From positions 1 to 64,000 of the forward strand of contig CANLTZ010000017.1 of assembly GCA_947494145.1 (NCBI GenBank): DNA of 64,000 nucleotides, in the 5' to 3' direction. Position 1 is the stretch's first letter. The number at the start of each line of letters is the position of its first letter. The notes beneath the pieces were generated by a model. That model saw only the letters and a program-made list of their open reading frames with translations, ran no database searches and was not told the origin of the DNA. A program made the translations under genes and the position numbers. The stretch is from an uncultured Jannaschia sp. GTDB lineage: Bacteria; Pseudomonadota; Alphaproteobacteria; Rhodobacterales; Rhodobacteraceae. Positions 8,682 to 16,663 of this stretch are shown one piece after another.

Positions 8682-9266
8682 TTAGTAGAGACCATAATCA
8701 TCGCCCCACCAAGACGGGGAATCGTCAGCCCAGAAATAGACATCATCAAAGAAATCCCAATCGAGATATGGGTCCTCGAAGTCGTTGGCGTCCTCCCAAT
8801 CGGCCGCCGCATTTGCGACATCGTCGTACTTGTCCAGCACGTCATCGAGCGATCCGTTCTCGCTTGCCTCAACGACAGTATCTATGACCGTATTGATGGC
8901 GGCATTCTCTATGTGCTCAGGCACTTCTTCGAGTTGCGCAATTGACTCAAGCAGAGGAAACAGATTTGGGTTAGTTTGATTAAGGACTTCCAGGATTTCC
9001 TGAGCAGCATCGATTTGCCATTGTGGCACTTCGTTCAGATCTACCGGTTCATATTCGGGCTCTGGCCTCAGGAAATCTTCAAGAATATCTCCGATATCTG
9101 GTTCTCGGTACGGAAAGTCGTCTGGCAGTGGCGGTCGGATAACCCCATCAAAGGCGGCGGCTTCGCTGACTTCTGTTTGTGGTTGAGGCTGCCCCGTACT
9201 CTCTGGTGGCACGTAGTTCGCATCAAACTGAATGACGTCGACATAGTCTTCAAAAAGAAAATCCAT
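8682..9266 (-). CDS. Extremely acidic protein of unknown function
   Basis: 194 residues, of which I count 51 Asp/Glu (30 D, 21 E) against only 3 Arg and 1 Lys. The N-terminal half is Pro-rich and looks disordered, residues about 80–140 are helical, and the C-terminus is packed with aromatic and acidic residues (DWDFFDD, FWADDSPSWWGDDYGLY at the end; six Trp overall). No signal peptide or family I recognise. A good ribosome site (GAGGGA, about 9 nt upstream) supports the ATG at 9266. It precedes the nucleotidyltransferase gene by 4 bp, so the pair is almost certainly one operon. Local GC is near 50 %, below the surroundings, which suggests transfer. Possible roles are a DNA-mimic or inhibitor, an antitoxin-like partner, or a modified peptide; none is shown. 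Confidence 0.68.
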   Translation of the reverse strand: MDFLFEDYVDVIQFDANYVPPESTGQPQPQTEVSEAAAFDGVIRPPLPDDFPYREPDIGDILEDFLRPEPEYEPVDLNEVPQWQIDAAQEILEVLNQTNPNLFPLLESIAQLEEVPEHIENAAINTVIDTVVEASENGSLDDVLDKYDDVANAAADWEDANDFEDPYLDWDFFDDVYFWADDSPSWWGDDYGLY

Positions 9267-9695
9267 TGTTCAATCCCTCGTTAATGCAGCTGTATTATTA
9301 AGTGGTATGTCGTGCTCCGACGAGAGCAAGGAACCAAATAACTCAGAGAAGTTTTGCGCACCATTCCGCAGAAGACGGAGAGGCGGTGGCTCAACTCGGT
9401 TTGAGTCTTATCCTCGTCATATTCAAAGGCCCCGGGCTAGCTACATCGTGGCGTACCTTTACAAGACTATGAACTCTGCCGGCAGTTCTCCAGACGACGT
9501 CTGAGGGGATGTGTTTTGCACGGGCGCGAAGACTAAAAAGCTGAACGATTGTCGCCAATGCCGCCATTTATGCGTTCCGCAGCATCGGGGAGGTCTGGGC
9601 TCCAATCAGACCCTCCTTGCATCTCAGCCGAAGGCCCACCGGCGCTTCCAGGTCAGTCAACGACGTGACTCGCAAAGACATCTCACCCAAACCCC
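9267..9695. other. Intergenic stretch without a credible gene
   Basis: About 430 bp between the acidic-protein start and the pyrF leader. It must hold the promoter of the acidic-protein operon (AT-rich part near 9285–9305). Open frames on the plus strand at 9307–9504 and 9511–9699 have no ribosome site and Arg-rich or low-quality translations, so they are not called. Confidence 0.5.
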
Positions 9696-9767
9696 ATGAC
9701 CAAATCCCCAGCGATTGACACCGCGCTGCCCGCAGGCCACCAGCCAGCAGCGGAGGGCGCATCATGA
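9696..9767 (+). CDS. Possible 23-codon leader ORF overlapping pyrF
   Basis: ATG at 9696 opens a 23-codon frame ending in a TGA (9765–9767) that overlaps the pyrF ATG as ATGA. Its first residues MTKSPAID echo the pyrF start MTKTPADD, and the two DNA stretches match at roughly 19 of 25 positions. It therefore looks like a partial tandem duplication of the pyrF 5' end. No clear ribosome site precedes it. It may be a coupled leader peptide or only a duplication remnant. Confidence 0.35.
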   Translation: MTKSPAIDTALPAGHQPAAEGAS

Positions 9768-10465
9768 CCAAAACACCTGCCGATGACAGACTGATCGTGG
9801 CGCTCGACATGCCCGATGCTTTGGCGGGCTTGCAGATGGCTGACCGGCTGGGCGACGCTGTATCTTTCTACAAGATCGGCCTGGGTATGCTGACGGGCGG
9901 GGGCCTCGCCTTGGCCAACGAGCTGAAGGATGACCACGGCAAGCGCATCTTCCTGGACATGAAGCTCTTCGATATCGGCGCCACGGTCGAGGCTGCCGTG
10001 CGCGGGCTCGCAGCCTTCGGGCACGACTTTCTGACCGTCCACGGCGACCCCCATGTGGTCACGGCGGCGGCTCAGGCAAAGGGCGACACCAAGATCTTGG
10101 CGGTGACCATTCTAACCTCGCTCGATCGGGCTGACCTAGATGCGGGCCTCATGGTGGCGGGCGACCTGCCCGACCTCGTCGTCACCCGTGCGGCCCGCGC
10201 GTTCGAGGCGGGTGCGGACGGCGTCATCGCAAGCCCACGCGAAGCGGCGTCAATCCGCGCGCTGCCGGAAGCGGTGGGAAAACTGATCGTCACCCCCGGC
10301 GTGCGGCCATCCGGGGCGGCCTTGGGCGACCAGAAACGTGTCGAAACCCCGGCCGCTGCAATCCAGGCGGGGGCCAACCACATCGTCGTTGGTCGCCCCA
10401 TTCACCAGGCCGCTGACCCACGAGCTGCCGCGCTGGCCATCCAAGCGGAATTGGCCGGGATATAG
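9764..10465 (+). CDS. pyrF: Orotidine 5'-phosphate decarboxylase
   Basis: Decarboxylates OMP to UMP, the last step of pyrimidine synthesis. The 233-residue sequence shows IVALDMPDA at the start of the TIM barrel, the catalytic Asp-Lys-Asp network in FLDMKLFDIG (Asp65, Lys67, Asp70), and TPGVRPSG near the end with the phosphate loop. Length is typical of group I bacterial enzymes. A strong GGAGGG ribosome site lies 6 nt before the ATG. It is not in an operon with other pyrimidine genes here. Confidence 0.95.
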   Translation: MTKTPADDRLIVALDMPDALAGLQMADRLGDAVSFYKIGLGMLTGGGLALANELKDDHGKRIFLDMKLFDIGATVEAAVRGLAAFGHDFLTVHGDPHVVTAAAQAKGDTKILAVTILTSLDRADLDAGLMVAGDLPDLVVTRAARAFEAGADGVIASPREAASIRALPEAVGKLIVTPGVRPSGAALGDQKRVETPAAAIQAGANHIVVGRPIHQAADPRAAALAIQAELAGI

Positions 10466-10474
10466 GCGCGCGCC

Positions 10475-10759
10475 TCAGTCGTTGATGTCGTGATCGAAGG
10501 TCTTGGGTTCCTGCCCAGGCTTCTGAAAGATCGCCCGCAGCGCCAGCCAGGCGAGCCCGGACAGCACCGTGAACAGCACCAGAAGAACCGCGATACCATA
10601 GGAACCGGACGCCGCGGTCAACGCACCCAAAACACCCGTCAGCAGGCCCAAGCCAATCAGGCCTGCCCCAATGGCAAAGCCCAGCAAGATAAAGCCGGGC
10701 GCGAGCATTTCCAGCACGGCCAGGACCAGTCCCAACAGCATCCAGACCCACCAAATCAT
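10475..10759 (-). CDS. Short NfeD-family membrane protein
   Basis: A 94-residue protein made of hydrophobic segments (about 4–27, 30–50, 55–75) with Gly-rich helices typical of the NfeD membrane domain (ALVLA-type opening WWVWMLLGLVLAVLEMLAPGFILLGF), then a short charged tail. The soluble OB-fold domain of full NfeD proteins is missing, as in many alphaproteobacterial members. NfeD proteins partner with SPFH/stomatin proteins. The SPFH gene is upstream on the same strand (11870–12766), separated by a methyltransferase-like gene. Function is inferred from family context. Confidence 0.75.
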   Translation of the reverse strand: MIWWVWMLLGLVLAVLEMLAPGFILLGFAIGAGLIGLGLLTGVLGALTAASGSYGIAVLLVLFTVLSGLAWLALRAIFQKPGQEPKTFDHDIND

Positions 10760-10805
10760 GGTCAGATGTCTTCTTCGGTCATGGGCATCGGGGGCATATC
10801 AGACC

Positions 10806-11780
10806 TCAATAGATGAATTCCAAATGGAACAGGGATGTGGGGTTCAGCGCATTGCCGACTGCCGCAATGTCCAAGGCCTCCAGAACCATGCGCGCTTTGC
10901 CTTGACCAATGAAATCATCGATGATGGGCGTCAGGTTCTTGTTGTAATCTAAGCGCCAAGACCACCAGGCCGCGTTGGATTGCTGCTGGACCACTGAATG
11001 GACCCGGTTCGAGAAGTTGCGCCCGATCTCTTCGAAATAGGCGGCATCGTTTTCTCGCCGCCGCTGCAACATATCGGGGTTTCGCTGCCAGCCCACGGGC
11101 TCCAGATGCACGAGGGTCACCGTCTTGCCGAGCGCATGAAGCTGTGCATAGAGGTCGGGGCTGATGTCATCGACTTGTTCGACAGAGTGGCGCGTGAACG
11201 CGAAGACGTGGTTTCCTTTGAAGTCGATCTCGCTCAGGTCGGGTGCGCGATAGTCGAAGGAATAGCCGCGCAGATCCAGATCGTCTTCGACCCCGGCCAG
11301 CACGGCAGCGGCAGCCTGACCGGAATCGGTATATTCAGCGCCGTGGAAACGCACATTGCTGGCCCGCGTACCCCCCAGTCCCACGTAGAGCTGGAAGAGA
11401 TTCGAGCCCCAGCCGCTGCCGAACTCGATAATGTCGGTCACCTCAGCCGGCATCACTTTCAGCAGATAGGTCATCGGGCTGATCGGTGCCGCGCGGTATT
11501 GCCCGGCCTGGACATCTGGAAAAAACAGAGGATTATCCAGCGTCTTGTCGATGGTCGCCAGAATGTTCTGGCCGAATTCCCGCGCCAGGTCGCGCTTGAG
11601 GTAGAAGGCGTTGGGATTGGGGCGGCTAAATTCCAACTCACGCAGGCGCACCATATGCGAGGCGATATTGTCCTTCGGGAAAGCCTCGATATTGGCACGC
11701 ATCTTCTGTGCGATGCCCGCCCAGGACTTGTCCTGACTGGCTTTTGAACGCGCCTGCGCCTTGATATTCGTGTCGGTCAT
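10806..11780 (-). CDS. Class I SAM-dependent methyltransferase-like protein
   Basis: A 324-residue cytoplasmic protein. Residues about 1–110 are helical; then ITDIIEFGSGWGSNLFQLY-type sequence (around 117–134) gives a Rossmann motif I (E-F-G-S-G-W-G), followed by HGAEYTDSGQ as the likely motif II acidic strand. The remaining sequence resembles bacterial proteins annotated as putative sugar or small-molecule methyltransferases. The substrate is unknown. It lies between the SPFH and NfeD genes on the same strand, 46 bp before NfeD, so co-transcription is likely, though a functional link is only an inference. Confidence 0.6.
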   Translation of the reverse strand: MTDTNIKAQARSKASQDKSWAGIAQKMRANIEAFPKDNIASHMVRLRELEFSRPNPNAFYLKRDLAREFGQNILATIDKTLDNPLFFPDVQAGQYRAAPISPMTYLLKVMPAEVTDIIEFGSGWGSNLFQLYVGLGGTRASNVRFHGAEYTDSGQAAAAVLAGVEDDLDLRGYSFDYRAPDLSEIDFKGNHVFAFTRHSVEQVDDISPDLYAQLHALGKTVTLVHLEPVGWQRNPDMLQRRRENDAAYFEEIGRNFSNRVHSVVQQQSNAAWWSWRLDYNKNLTPIIDDFIGQGKARMVLEALDIAAVGNALNPTSLFHLEFIY

Positions 11781-11869
11781 GACGGCCGGTCCGGGTCAGG
11801 AAAAGATGGCCACGGGCTTAGCCCAGCCCCCCACCCTCCGCAAGGTAAGGGGCCGGGGCGGCGCGGATG

Positions 11870-12766
11870 TCAGGCCCGCGGTCCGCGTAGCATCTTGAAG
11901 GCGTCCGCGAAGGCATCCATGGCCGAGGCCGGAACGACGACCGTCTGCGACCCGCCCGAGGTGCCCAAAGCCGTCAGCGCCTCCACCTGTTTGAGCGCGA
12001 CTTGATATTGCGCCGCCTCCAACCCGTTATCGGCAATGGCCTTGGCCACGACCTGGGTGGCATAGGCTTCCGCATCTGCGGCGATCCGGCGGGCCTTTGC
12101 GGCCTGTTCGGCGGCGTAGAGCTCCGCATCGGCGGCCAGCTCGACCGAGCGCTTCTCGCCCTCCGCCTCCGTCACCTGGGCCCGGCGCGCCCGTTCGGCG
12201 TTGAGTTGTTGCAGCATCGCGTCCCGCGTCTGCGTATCCAGGTTCACATCGAGGATTTCGGCGCGCGTCACCTCGATCCCCCAATCGTCGACGGCGTCTT
12301 CGACCTGGGCCTTGATCTTGGTGATCAGCTCGGCCCGGTTCGATTGCACCTCATCCAGCTCCATCATGCCGATCTCGGCACGCACGATCCCGGCCACGGT
12401 GGTGGCGATGGCGCCATCCACGTCGCGGATACGGTAGACGGTCTTTTCCGGTGCCAAGATACGGTAGAAAACGGAGGTCTCCACCTGCACGAGTACGTTG
12501 TCGCGGGTGATGGCGTCTTGGCTGGCATTGGGCAACTGACGCTCCAGAATGCTGACCTTATGGGCGACCTTATCGAGGATCGGCACGATCAGGTTGATCC
12601 CCGGGCCCAACACCGACTTCAGTCGGCCAAAGCGTTCGACGACATATTTCTCGGATTGCGGGACAATGCGCACCCCGAGAAGGATCGCGACAATCACCGC
12701 AATAGCGATGGCGATCAGAACAGCATTTTCCCCAAGAAGGTTCAGAAGTTCCGCCTGTATATCCAT
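11870..12766 (-). CDS. SPFH/stomatin-like (band 7) membrane protein
   Basis: A protein of 298 residues when started at the ATG at 12766 (MDIQAELL), which I prefer to an upstream ATG at 12841 because the membrane helix (about 15–33) then sits at the usual place. After the helix come VRIVPQSEKYVVERFGRLKSVLGPGINLIVPILD, QDAITRDNVLVQV and a long coiled-coil of RRAQVTEAEGEK and AEQAAKARRIAADAEAY type, all hallmarks of bacterial stomatin/paraslipin proteins. These assemble into membrane cages and often pair with NfeD, encoded two genes downstream. It diverges from dinB. Confidence 0.87.
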   Translation of the reverse strand: MDIQAELLNLLGENAVLIAIAIAVIVAILLGVRIVPQSEKYVVERFGRLKSVLGPGINLIVPILDKVAHKVSILERQLPNASQDAITRDNVLVQVETSVFYRILAPEKTVYRIRDVDGAIATTVAGIVRAEIGMMELDEVQSNRAELITKIKAQVEDAVDDWGIEVTRAEILDVNLDTQTRDAMLQQLNAERARRAQVTEAEGEKRSVELAADAELYAAEQAAKARRIAADAEAYATQVVAKAIADNGLEAAQYQVALKQVEALTALGTSGGSQTVVVPASAMDAFADAFKMLRGPRA

Positions 12767-12929
12767 GGACTTGTCCCTAGCCACAAAATTCGCGGCACCA
12801 TGAATCAGCGGGGCCCTGGGGGCAACGGCAAGATGCAGCATTTTCGCCCTCTGTTGCCATGCACGTCGAAGGCATCCGGGCCCGTAAATCCCGATACAGC
12901 TTCCGACCGAAACGCCTTATACTCGTCCC

Positions 12930-14183
12930 ATGCCATCCCTCTGCCGCAACTGCCTGCATACCCATGGGGATCAGCCCCGATGCCCGGCCTGTGGCAGCCC
13001 CCGCGTCACGACCCACGCAGAGCTTTTCGATCTGTCCATCGCCCATATGGATTGCGATGCGTTCTATGCCTCCGTCGAAAAGCGCGACCGGCCGGAATTG
13101 GCGGACAAACCTGTGATCATCGGCGGTGGGCGGCGCGGTGTGGTTTCCACCTGCTGCTATGTGGCGCGCATTCGCGGCGTGCGCTCGGCCATGCCGATGT
13201 TCAAGGCGCTACAACTTTGTCCCGATGCGGTGGTCATCAAGGGCCGCATGTCGCTTTATGTCGAAGTTTCCAGACAAGTCCGCGCCATGATGGAGGACCT
13301 GACCCCCGCCATTGAGCCCCTTTCGCTGGACGAGGCATTTCTGGACCTGACGGGCACCGAGCGCCTGCATGGCGCACCGCCCGCCGTGATGCTGGCCCGC
13401 CTGACCAAGCGGATGCAAGATGAGTTGGGCATCACCGGGTCCATCGGATTGAGCCACAACAAGTTTCTGGCCAAGATCGCCTCAGATCTCGACAAGCCGC
13501 GCGGCTTTTCCATCATCGGCCGGGCCGAGACCGATAGCTTTCTCGCCGACAAGTCTGTGGGCATCATCTTCGGCATCGGCGTCGTCGGGCAGGAGGCGTT
13601 GAAGAAAGCGGGTATCCACACCATCCGCGATCTGCGCCGTTGGGACCGCGCCGATCTGAGCCGCCGGTTCGGCAGCATGGGTGACCGGCTGTGGCATCTG
13701 GCGCGGGGCAAAGACCGTCGCAGCGTCAGCCGCAATCGCCCGGTCAAATCCATCTCGAAAGAGACAACGTTTTCGGAGAATACCGGCGATGCCGATATCC
13801 TCGATGGCCATCTCTGGCGCTTGGCCGAACAGGTCAGCGACCGGGCCAAGGCTAAGAACATGGCCGGTCGTGTGGTGACGCTGAAGCTCAAACGCGCGGA
13901 CTTCACGACGATCACCCGTCGCCACGCCCTGACGGACCCAACCCAGATGGCCGACCGCATCTACCGCGAAGCGCGCGCGCTCTTCGATGCCTTGGACCGG
14001 ACAGGCGAGGCGCGCCTGATCGGCGTGGGCATCTCAGACCTTGTGCCCGCCCACCAAGCCGACCGGGCCGGAGACCTGTTGGACCCGCACGCTAATCGCC
14101 GCGCCGCCGCTGAACGAGCCACCGACGCCATCCGCGAACGGTTCGGAACCGACGCCATCGTCAAGGGCCGGTCGCTACGGTGA
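12930..14183 (+). CDS. dinB: DNA polymerase IV (Y family) with N-terminal zinc ribbon
   Basis: A translesion polymerase of 417 residues. The N-terminal extension has two CxxC pairs (Cys5/Cys8 and Cys18/Cys21), a zinc-ribbon-like feature seen in alphaproteobacterial DinB proteins. The polymerase core follows: HMDCDAFYASVE with the metal Asp41, the steric region GGGRRGVVSTCCYVAR, and SLDEAFLD with Asp134/Glu135. Helix-hairpin-helix and little-finger regions complete the protein; the far C-terminus does not show a clear beta-clamp motif. A TATACT hexamer ends only 6 nt before the ATG, so the transcript may be leaderless. No obvious alphaproteobacterial SOS box was seen upstream. Confidence 0.92.
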   Translation: MPSLCRNCLHTHGDQPRCPACGSPRVTTHAELFDLSIAHMDCDAFYASVEKRDRPELADKPVIIGGGRRGVVSTCCYVARIRGVRSAMPMFKALQLCPDAVVIKGRMSLYVEVSRQVRAMMEDLTPAIEPLSLDEAFLDLTGTERLHGAPPAVMLARLTKRMQDELGITGSIGLSHNKFLAKIASDLDKPRGFSIIGRAETDSFLADKSVGIIFGIGVVGQEALKKAGIHTIRDLRRWDRADLSRRFGSMGDRLWHLARGKDRRSVSRNRPVKSISKETTFSENTGDADILDGHLWRLAEQVSDRAKAKNMAGRVVTLKLKRADFTTITRRHALTDPTQMADRIYREARALFDALDRTGEARLIGVGISDLVPAHQADRAGDLLDPHANRRAAAERATDAIRERFGTDAIVKGRSLR

Positions 14184-14375
14184 AGGCGGCCCGGCCCGAT
14201 ACCCCTTACCCAATAGGCCCGCGCAAAATCCGCAAAAGCCCGAGGTTCTGTGCAAGCAACAACCATATCGCTTGACCGCGGGGCGGCCCGGCGATGGACC
14301 AGCGCCTTGCGGGCTTTATTCGGCCCAAGGACAGAGCGGCAACGTCAGGCTCCGAACCCACAAACGCCAAGGACC

Positions 14376-15188
14376 TCAATCAAAAATATCCGGCTGCGTC
14401 TTCACCAAATCATCCCAGATCGGCTGGAAATGCAGCCACCCGATGTAATCCGACCCGACATGTTCGCGCGAATATCGGGCCCGGTCCGGGGCCACCAAGG
14501 TTGGCGTGTGGCCCGAAGCGTCCAATGCAAGTTGCTGCTGGCAGCACCGCTCCAGCGCGATGAACCAGAATGCGGCGGATTCGATGGAATGGCGGCTCGC
14601 CGTCAAAAGCCCGTGGTTCTGGTGAATGGCCGCCTTCACACCCGCAAAGGCTGCTGAGACATTACCGCCCGCCTTGGTTTCCACGGCGACCTGCCCCGCC
14701 TCATCCTCGATCACCACATGATCTTCGAAGAAGGCGCAGGCATCTTGTGTCACCGGCGGCAAGGACCGCTTCAAGGCCGCATAGGCCGTGCCATAGACAG
14801 TATGGGCATGGCACATGGCCAAGATGTCCGGGTGGTCTTCATGGACAGCCCCGTGCAGCACGAACCCGGCCTGATTGACGGCATAATCGCCCTCCACCAC
14901 CTTCCCCTCATGGTCCACCAGGATCAGGTTCGACATCTTCACCTGACGAAAATGCACCGCCATGGGATTGGTCCAGTAAAGATCGGGCCGCTCCGGGTCG
15001 CGGATGGTCAGATGGCCCGCGAACCCATAATCGAAGCCCTGCAACGCAAAGGCGCGGCAAGCGCCCACCAAACGCTCCTTTAGATAGCGGCGTTCGTCTT
15101 CCACATTTGCAAAGGTCGGGCGTTCGGGAAATTTCAACCCTTCCTGCGTGGGCTGATAGATCGATTCGCGGTTGCCGAGATCCAGCAT
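14376..15188 (-). CDS. Class II aldolase/adducin family protein
   Basis: A 270-residue protein with the class II aldolase fold. FAGHLTIRDPE near residue 57 corresponds to the substrate-binding N/G-x-S/T segment, MCHAHTVYGTAYA (about 125–137) gives the metal His pair, and HQNHGLLTA (about 190) gives the third His. Metal-dependent aldol cleavage or epimerisation is the family chemistry, but this adducin-like subgroup has varied and mostly unproven substrates. The ATG at 15188 is preceded by a GGAGGAC ribosome site. It stands alone, with about 100 bp to the next upstream gene. Confidence 0.82.
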   Translation of the reverse strand: MLDLGNRESIYQPTQEGLKFPERPTFANVEDERRYLKERLVGACRAFALQGFDYGFAGHLTIRDPERPDLYWTNPMAVHFRQVKMSNLILVDHEGKVVEGDYAVNQAGFVLHGAVHEDHPDILAMCHAHTVYGTAYAALKRSLPPVTQDACAFFEDHVVIEDEAGQVAVETKAGGNVSAAFAGVKAAIHQNHGLLTASRHSIESAAFWFIALERCCQQQLALDASGHTPTLVAPDRARYSREHVGSDYIGWLHFQPIWDDLVKTQPDIFD

Positions 15189-15290
15189 GTCGTGTCCTCC
15201 AATCTTGTCCCTTTGGGAGAAGGTAGCACGGCAGCACCCGGAGCAAATTAACTTCCAGCTAACGAAATCAGTGGCTTCCCAACCAAGCTG

Positions 15291-16148
15291 TCACTCCGCC
15301 GCCAAGTCCGCCGGACCGGCCACCGCATCCGAGATGCGCGACACCGCTTCGGTCATCAAATTGCGCATCGTGTCAAACTGGGCGTTGGGGCGGATCGTCA
15401 CCTCATCCATATAGAGCGCGCGATCCACCTCGATCTGAATGGCGTGCCAGCCCTGCGAGGGGCGCCCGTAGGCTTGGGTTGTGTAGGCGCCCGCAAAAGG
15501 CGCGTTGCGGGCGACGCGGAAGCCGAGCCCGGCAAAAACATCTTCCGCCATATCCATCAGCGACGCCTCAGCCGACGCTCCGTAACGATCACCCAGCACA
15601 ATCTCGGGCACCTTGCCCTTTACGCTGGCGCCCTCGATGGCCTCGTGAGGCATGGAATGGCAGTCGAGCAGAATGGCCCGACCGAATTGGCAACGGGCAT
15701 TATCCATCAATTCCCGCAGCTTGGAATGATAGGGCTGCCAGATCGCGTCGATCCGGTCGCGCGCCTCGGCCCGGCTGATCTTGCCGCTATAGATCGCGCG
15801 TCCCTGTGCCACCACGCGGGGAATGACACCCAGACCCGAACTGATCCGCGGATTGGTCGCGCCGCGAGGCACGTCTTGGATGACGGCTGGGTCCAATTCC
15901 TCTGGCGCGCGGTTGAGGTCCAGGAACGCACGCGGCACAGCCGCCGCCAGCAAAGGCGCGCCCAGACTTGGCGCGCGCTCCATCAGAAGATCGACGAATG
16001 CATCCTCCGATGACCGGATGCGGTCCGCATCCAGCACCGTGGACGACATGAAAGCCCCGTCGTAGTCCCGCCCAGAATGCGGAGACGCCACGACAAGGGG
16101 TGTCGTGACAACATCTGGCAGGGTCAGTCGGAACGGGTTTCGCGCCAT
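15291..16148 (-). CDS. N-formylglutamate amidohydrolase family protein
   Basis: The MARNPFRL start at 16148 gives 285 residues and is preceded by an AGGAG site; the longer frame to 16196 has a poor N-terminus. Family motifs are SPHSGRDY near the start, DLNRAPEELDP, LDCHSMPH with metal ligands, and GRPSQGWHAIQIEVDRALYMDE at the C-terminal side. Family members hydrolyse N-formyl-L-glutamate to glutamate and formate at the end of histidine breakdown. No hut gene is nearby, so the true substrate may differ. Confidence 0.85.
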   Translation of the reverse strand: MARNPFRLTLPDVVTTPLVVASPHSGRDYDGAFMSSTVLDADRIRSSEDAFVDLLMERAPSLGAPLLAAAVPRAFLDLNRAPEELDPAVIQDVPRGATNPRISSGLGVIPRVVAQGRAIYSGKISRAEARDRIDAIWQPYHSKLRELMDNARCQFGRAILLDCHSMPHEAIEGASVKGKVPEIVLGDRYGASAEASLMDMAEDVFAGLGFRVARNAPFAGAYTTQAYGRPSQGWHAIQIEVDRALYMDEVTIRPNAQFDTMRNLMTEAVSRISDAVAGPADLAAE

Positions 16149-16289
16149 CGAGGGGAGGTCTCCTTGCGTGATAGAATAGGGCAGTGGGCAAACCATCGAA
16201 AGCCCCCTTGCACGCCTTCGTGAAAGACTCTATCTGCCCCCCACCAATGCGCCGAGGCGACAAGGGGTCCTTGTGGTTGCTGCGTGTCG

Positions 16290-16364
16290 GGGCGATTAGC
16301 TCAGCGGTAGAGCACTTCGTTGACATCGAAGGGGTCACTGGTTCGATCCCAGTATCGCCCACCA
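16290..16364 (+). tRNA. tRNA-Val (anticodon GAC)
   Basis: A 75-nt cloverleaf with encoded CCA. The acceptor stem GGGCGAT pairs with ATCGCCC, the D arm is GCTC/GAGC, the anticodon stem CTTCG/CGAAG carries loop TTGACAT (anticodon GAC), and the T loop is TTCGATC. A short Gly/Cys-rich hairpin (CCCGG/CCGGG) directly follows the CCA. Confidence 0.95.
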
Positions 16365-16430
16365 TCACCGCCCGGAACCGGGCACGACTGAAACAGGCGC
16401 ATCGCCGCGCCGCGACGAAGGAGACAGGCC

Positions 16431-16556
16431 ATGAAGGTCCGCAACTCGCTCCGCTCGCTCAAGCAGCGCCACCGCGATTGTCGCGTTGTGCGCCGCAAGG
16501 GTCGGGTCTATGTGATCAATAAGACGCAGCGCCGGTTCAAAGCCCGCCAGGGCTGA
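16431..16556 (+). CDS. rpmJ: Large ribosomal subunit protein bL36
   Basis: A 41-codon gene encoding the small basic protein [17 protein letters not shown]…[13 protein letters not shown]. It matches the longer, zinc-free bL36 form (only one Cys remains of the four in the zinc-binding type). The gene has a strong AAGGAGA ribosome site 8 nt upstream and is followed by a rho-independent terminator. It lies just after tRNA-Val, so the two may share a transcript. Confidence 0.95.
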   Translation: MKVRNSLRSLKQRHRDCRVVRRKGRVYVINKTQRRFKARQG

Positions 16557-16586
16557 CGGCAATCGACGTCGCAGCTTGACGCGAAT

Positions 16587-16611
16587 AGGCCGCCCCTAGG
16601 GCGGCCTTTTT
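16587..16611 (+). terminator. Rho-independent terminator after rpmJ
   Basis: AGGCCGCC and GGCGGCCT pair across a CCTA loop and are followed directly by TTTTT. It begins 31 bp after the rpmJ stop. Confidence 0.9.
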
Positions 16612-16663
16612 CGTGGCGAATCCCCTTGCGTCAGATGGCGCCGACCCGACGGAGCCCTGCACT

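Noticed and set aside
9307-9504. 65-codon plus-strand ORF upstream of the acidic-protein operon
   Set aside because: No ribosome site, Arg-rich low-quality translation, no recognisable feature; probably intergenic.
14184-14375. Possible gene between dinB and the aldolase-like gene
   Set aside because: Only 192 bp, with frames that lack a ribosome site or any protein-like pattern.
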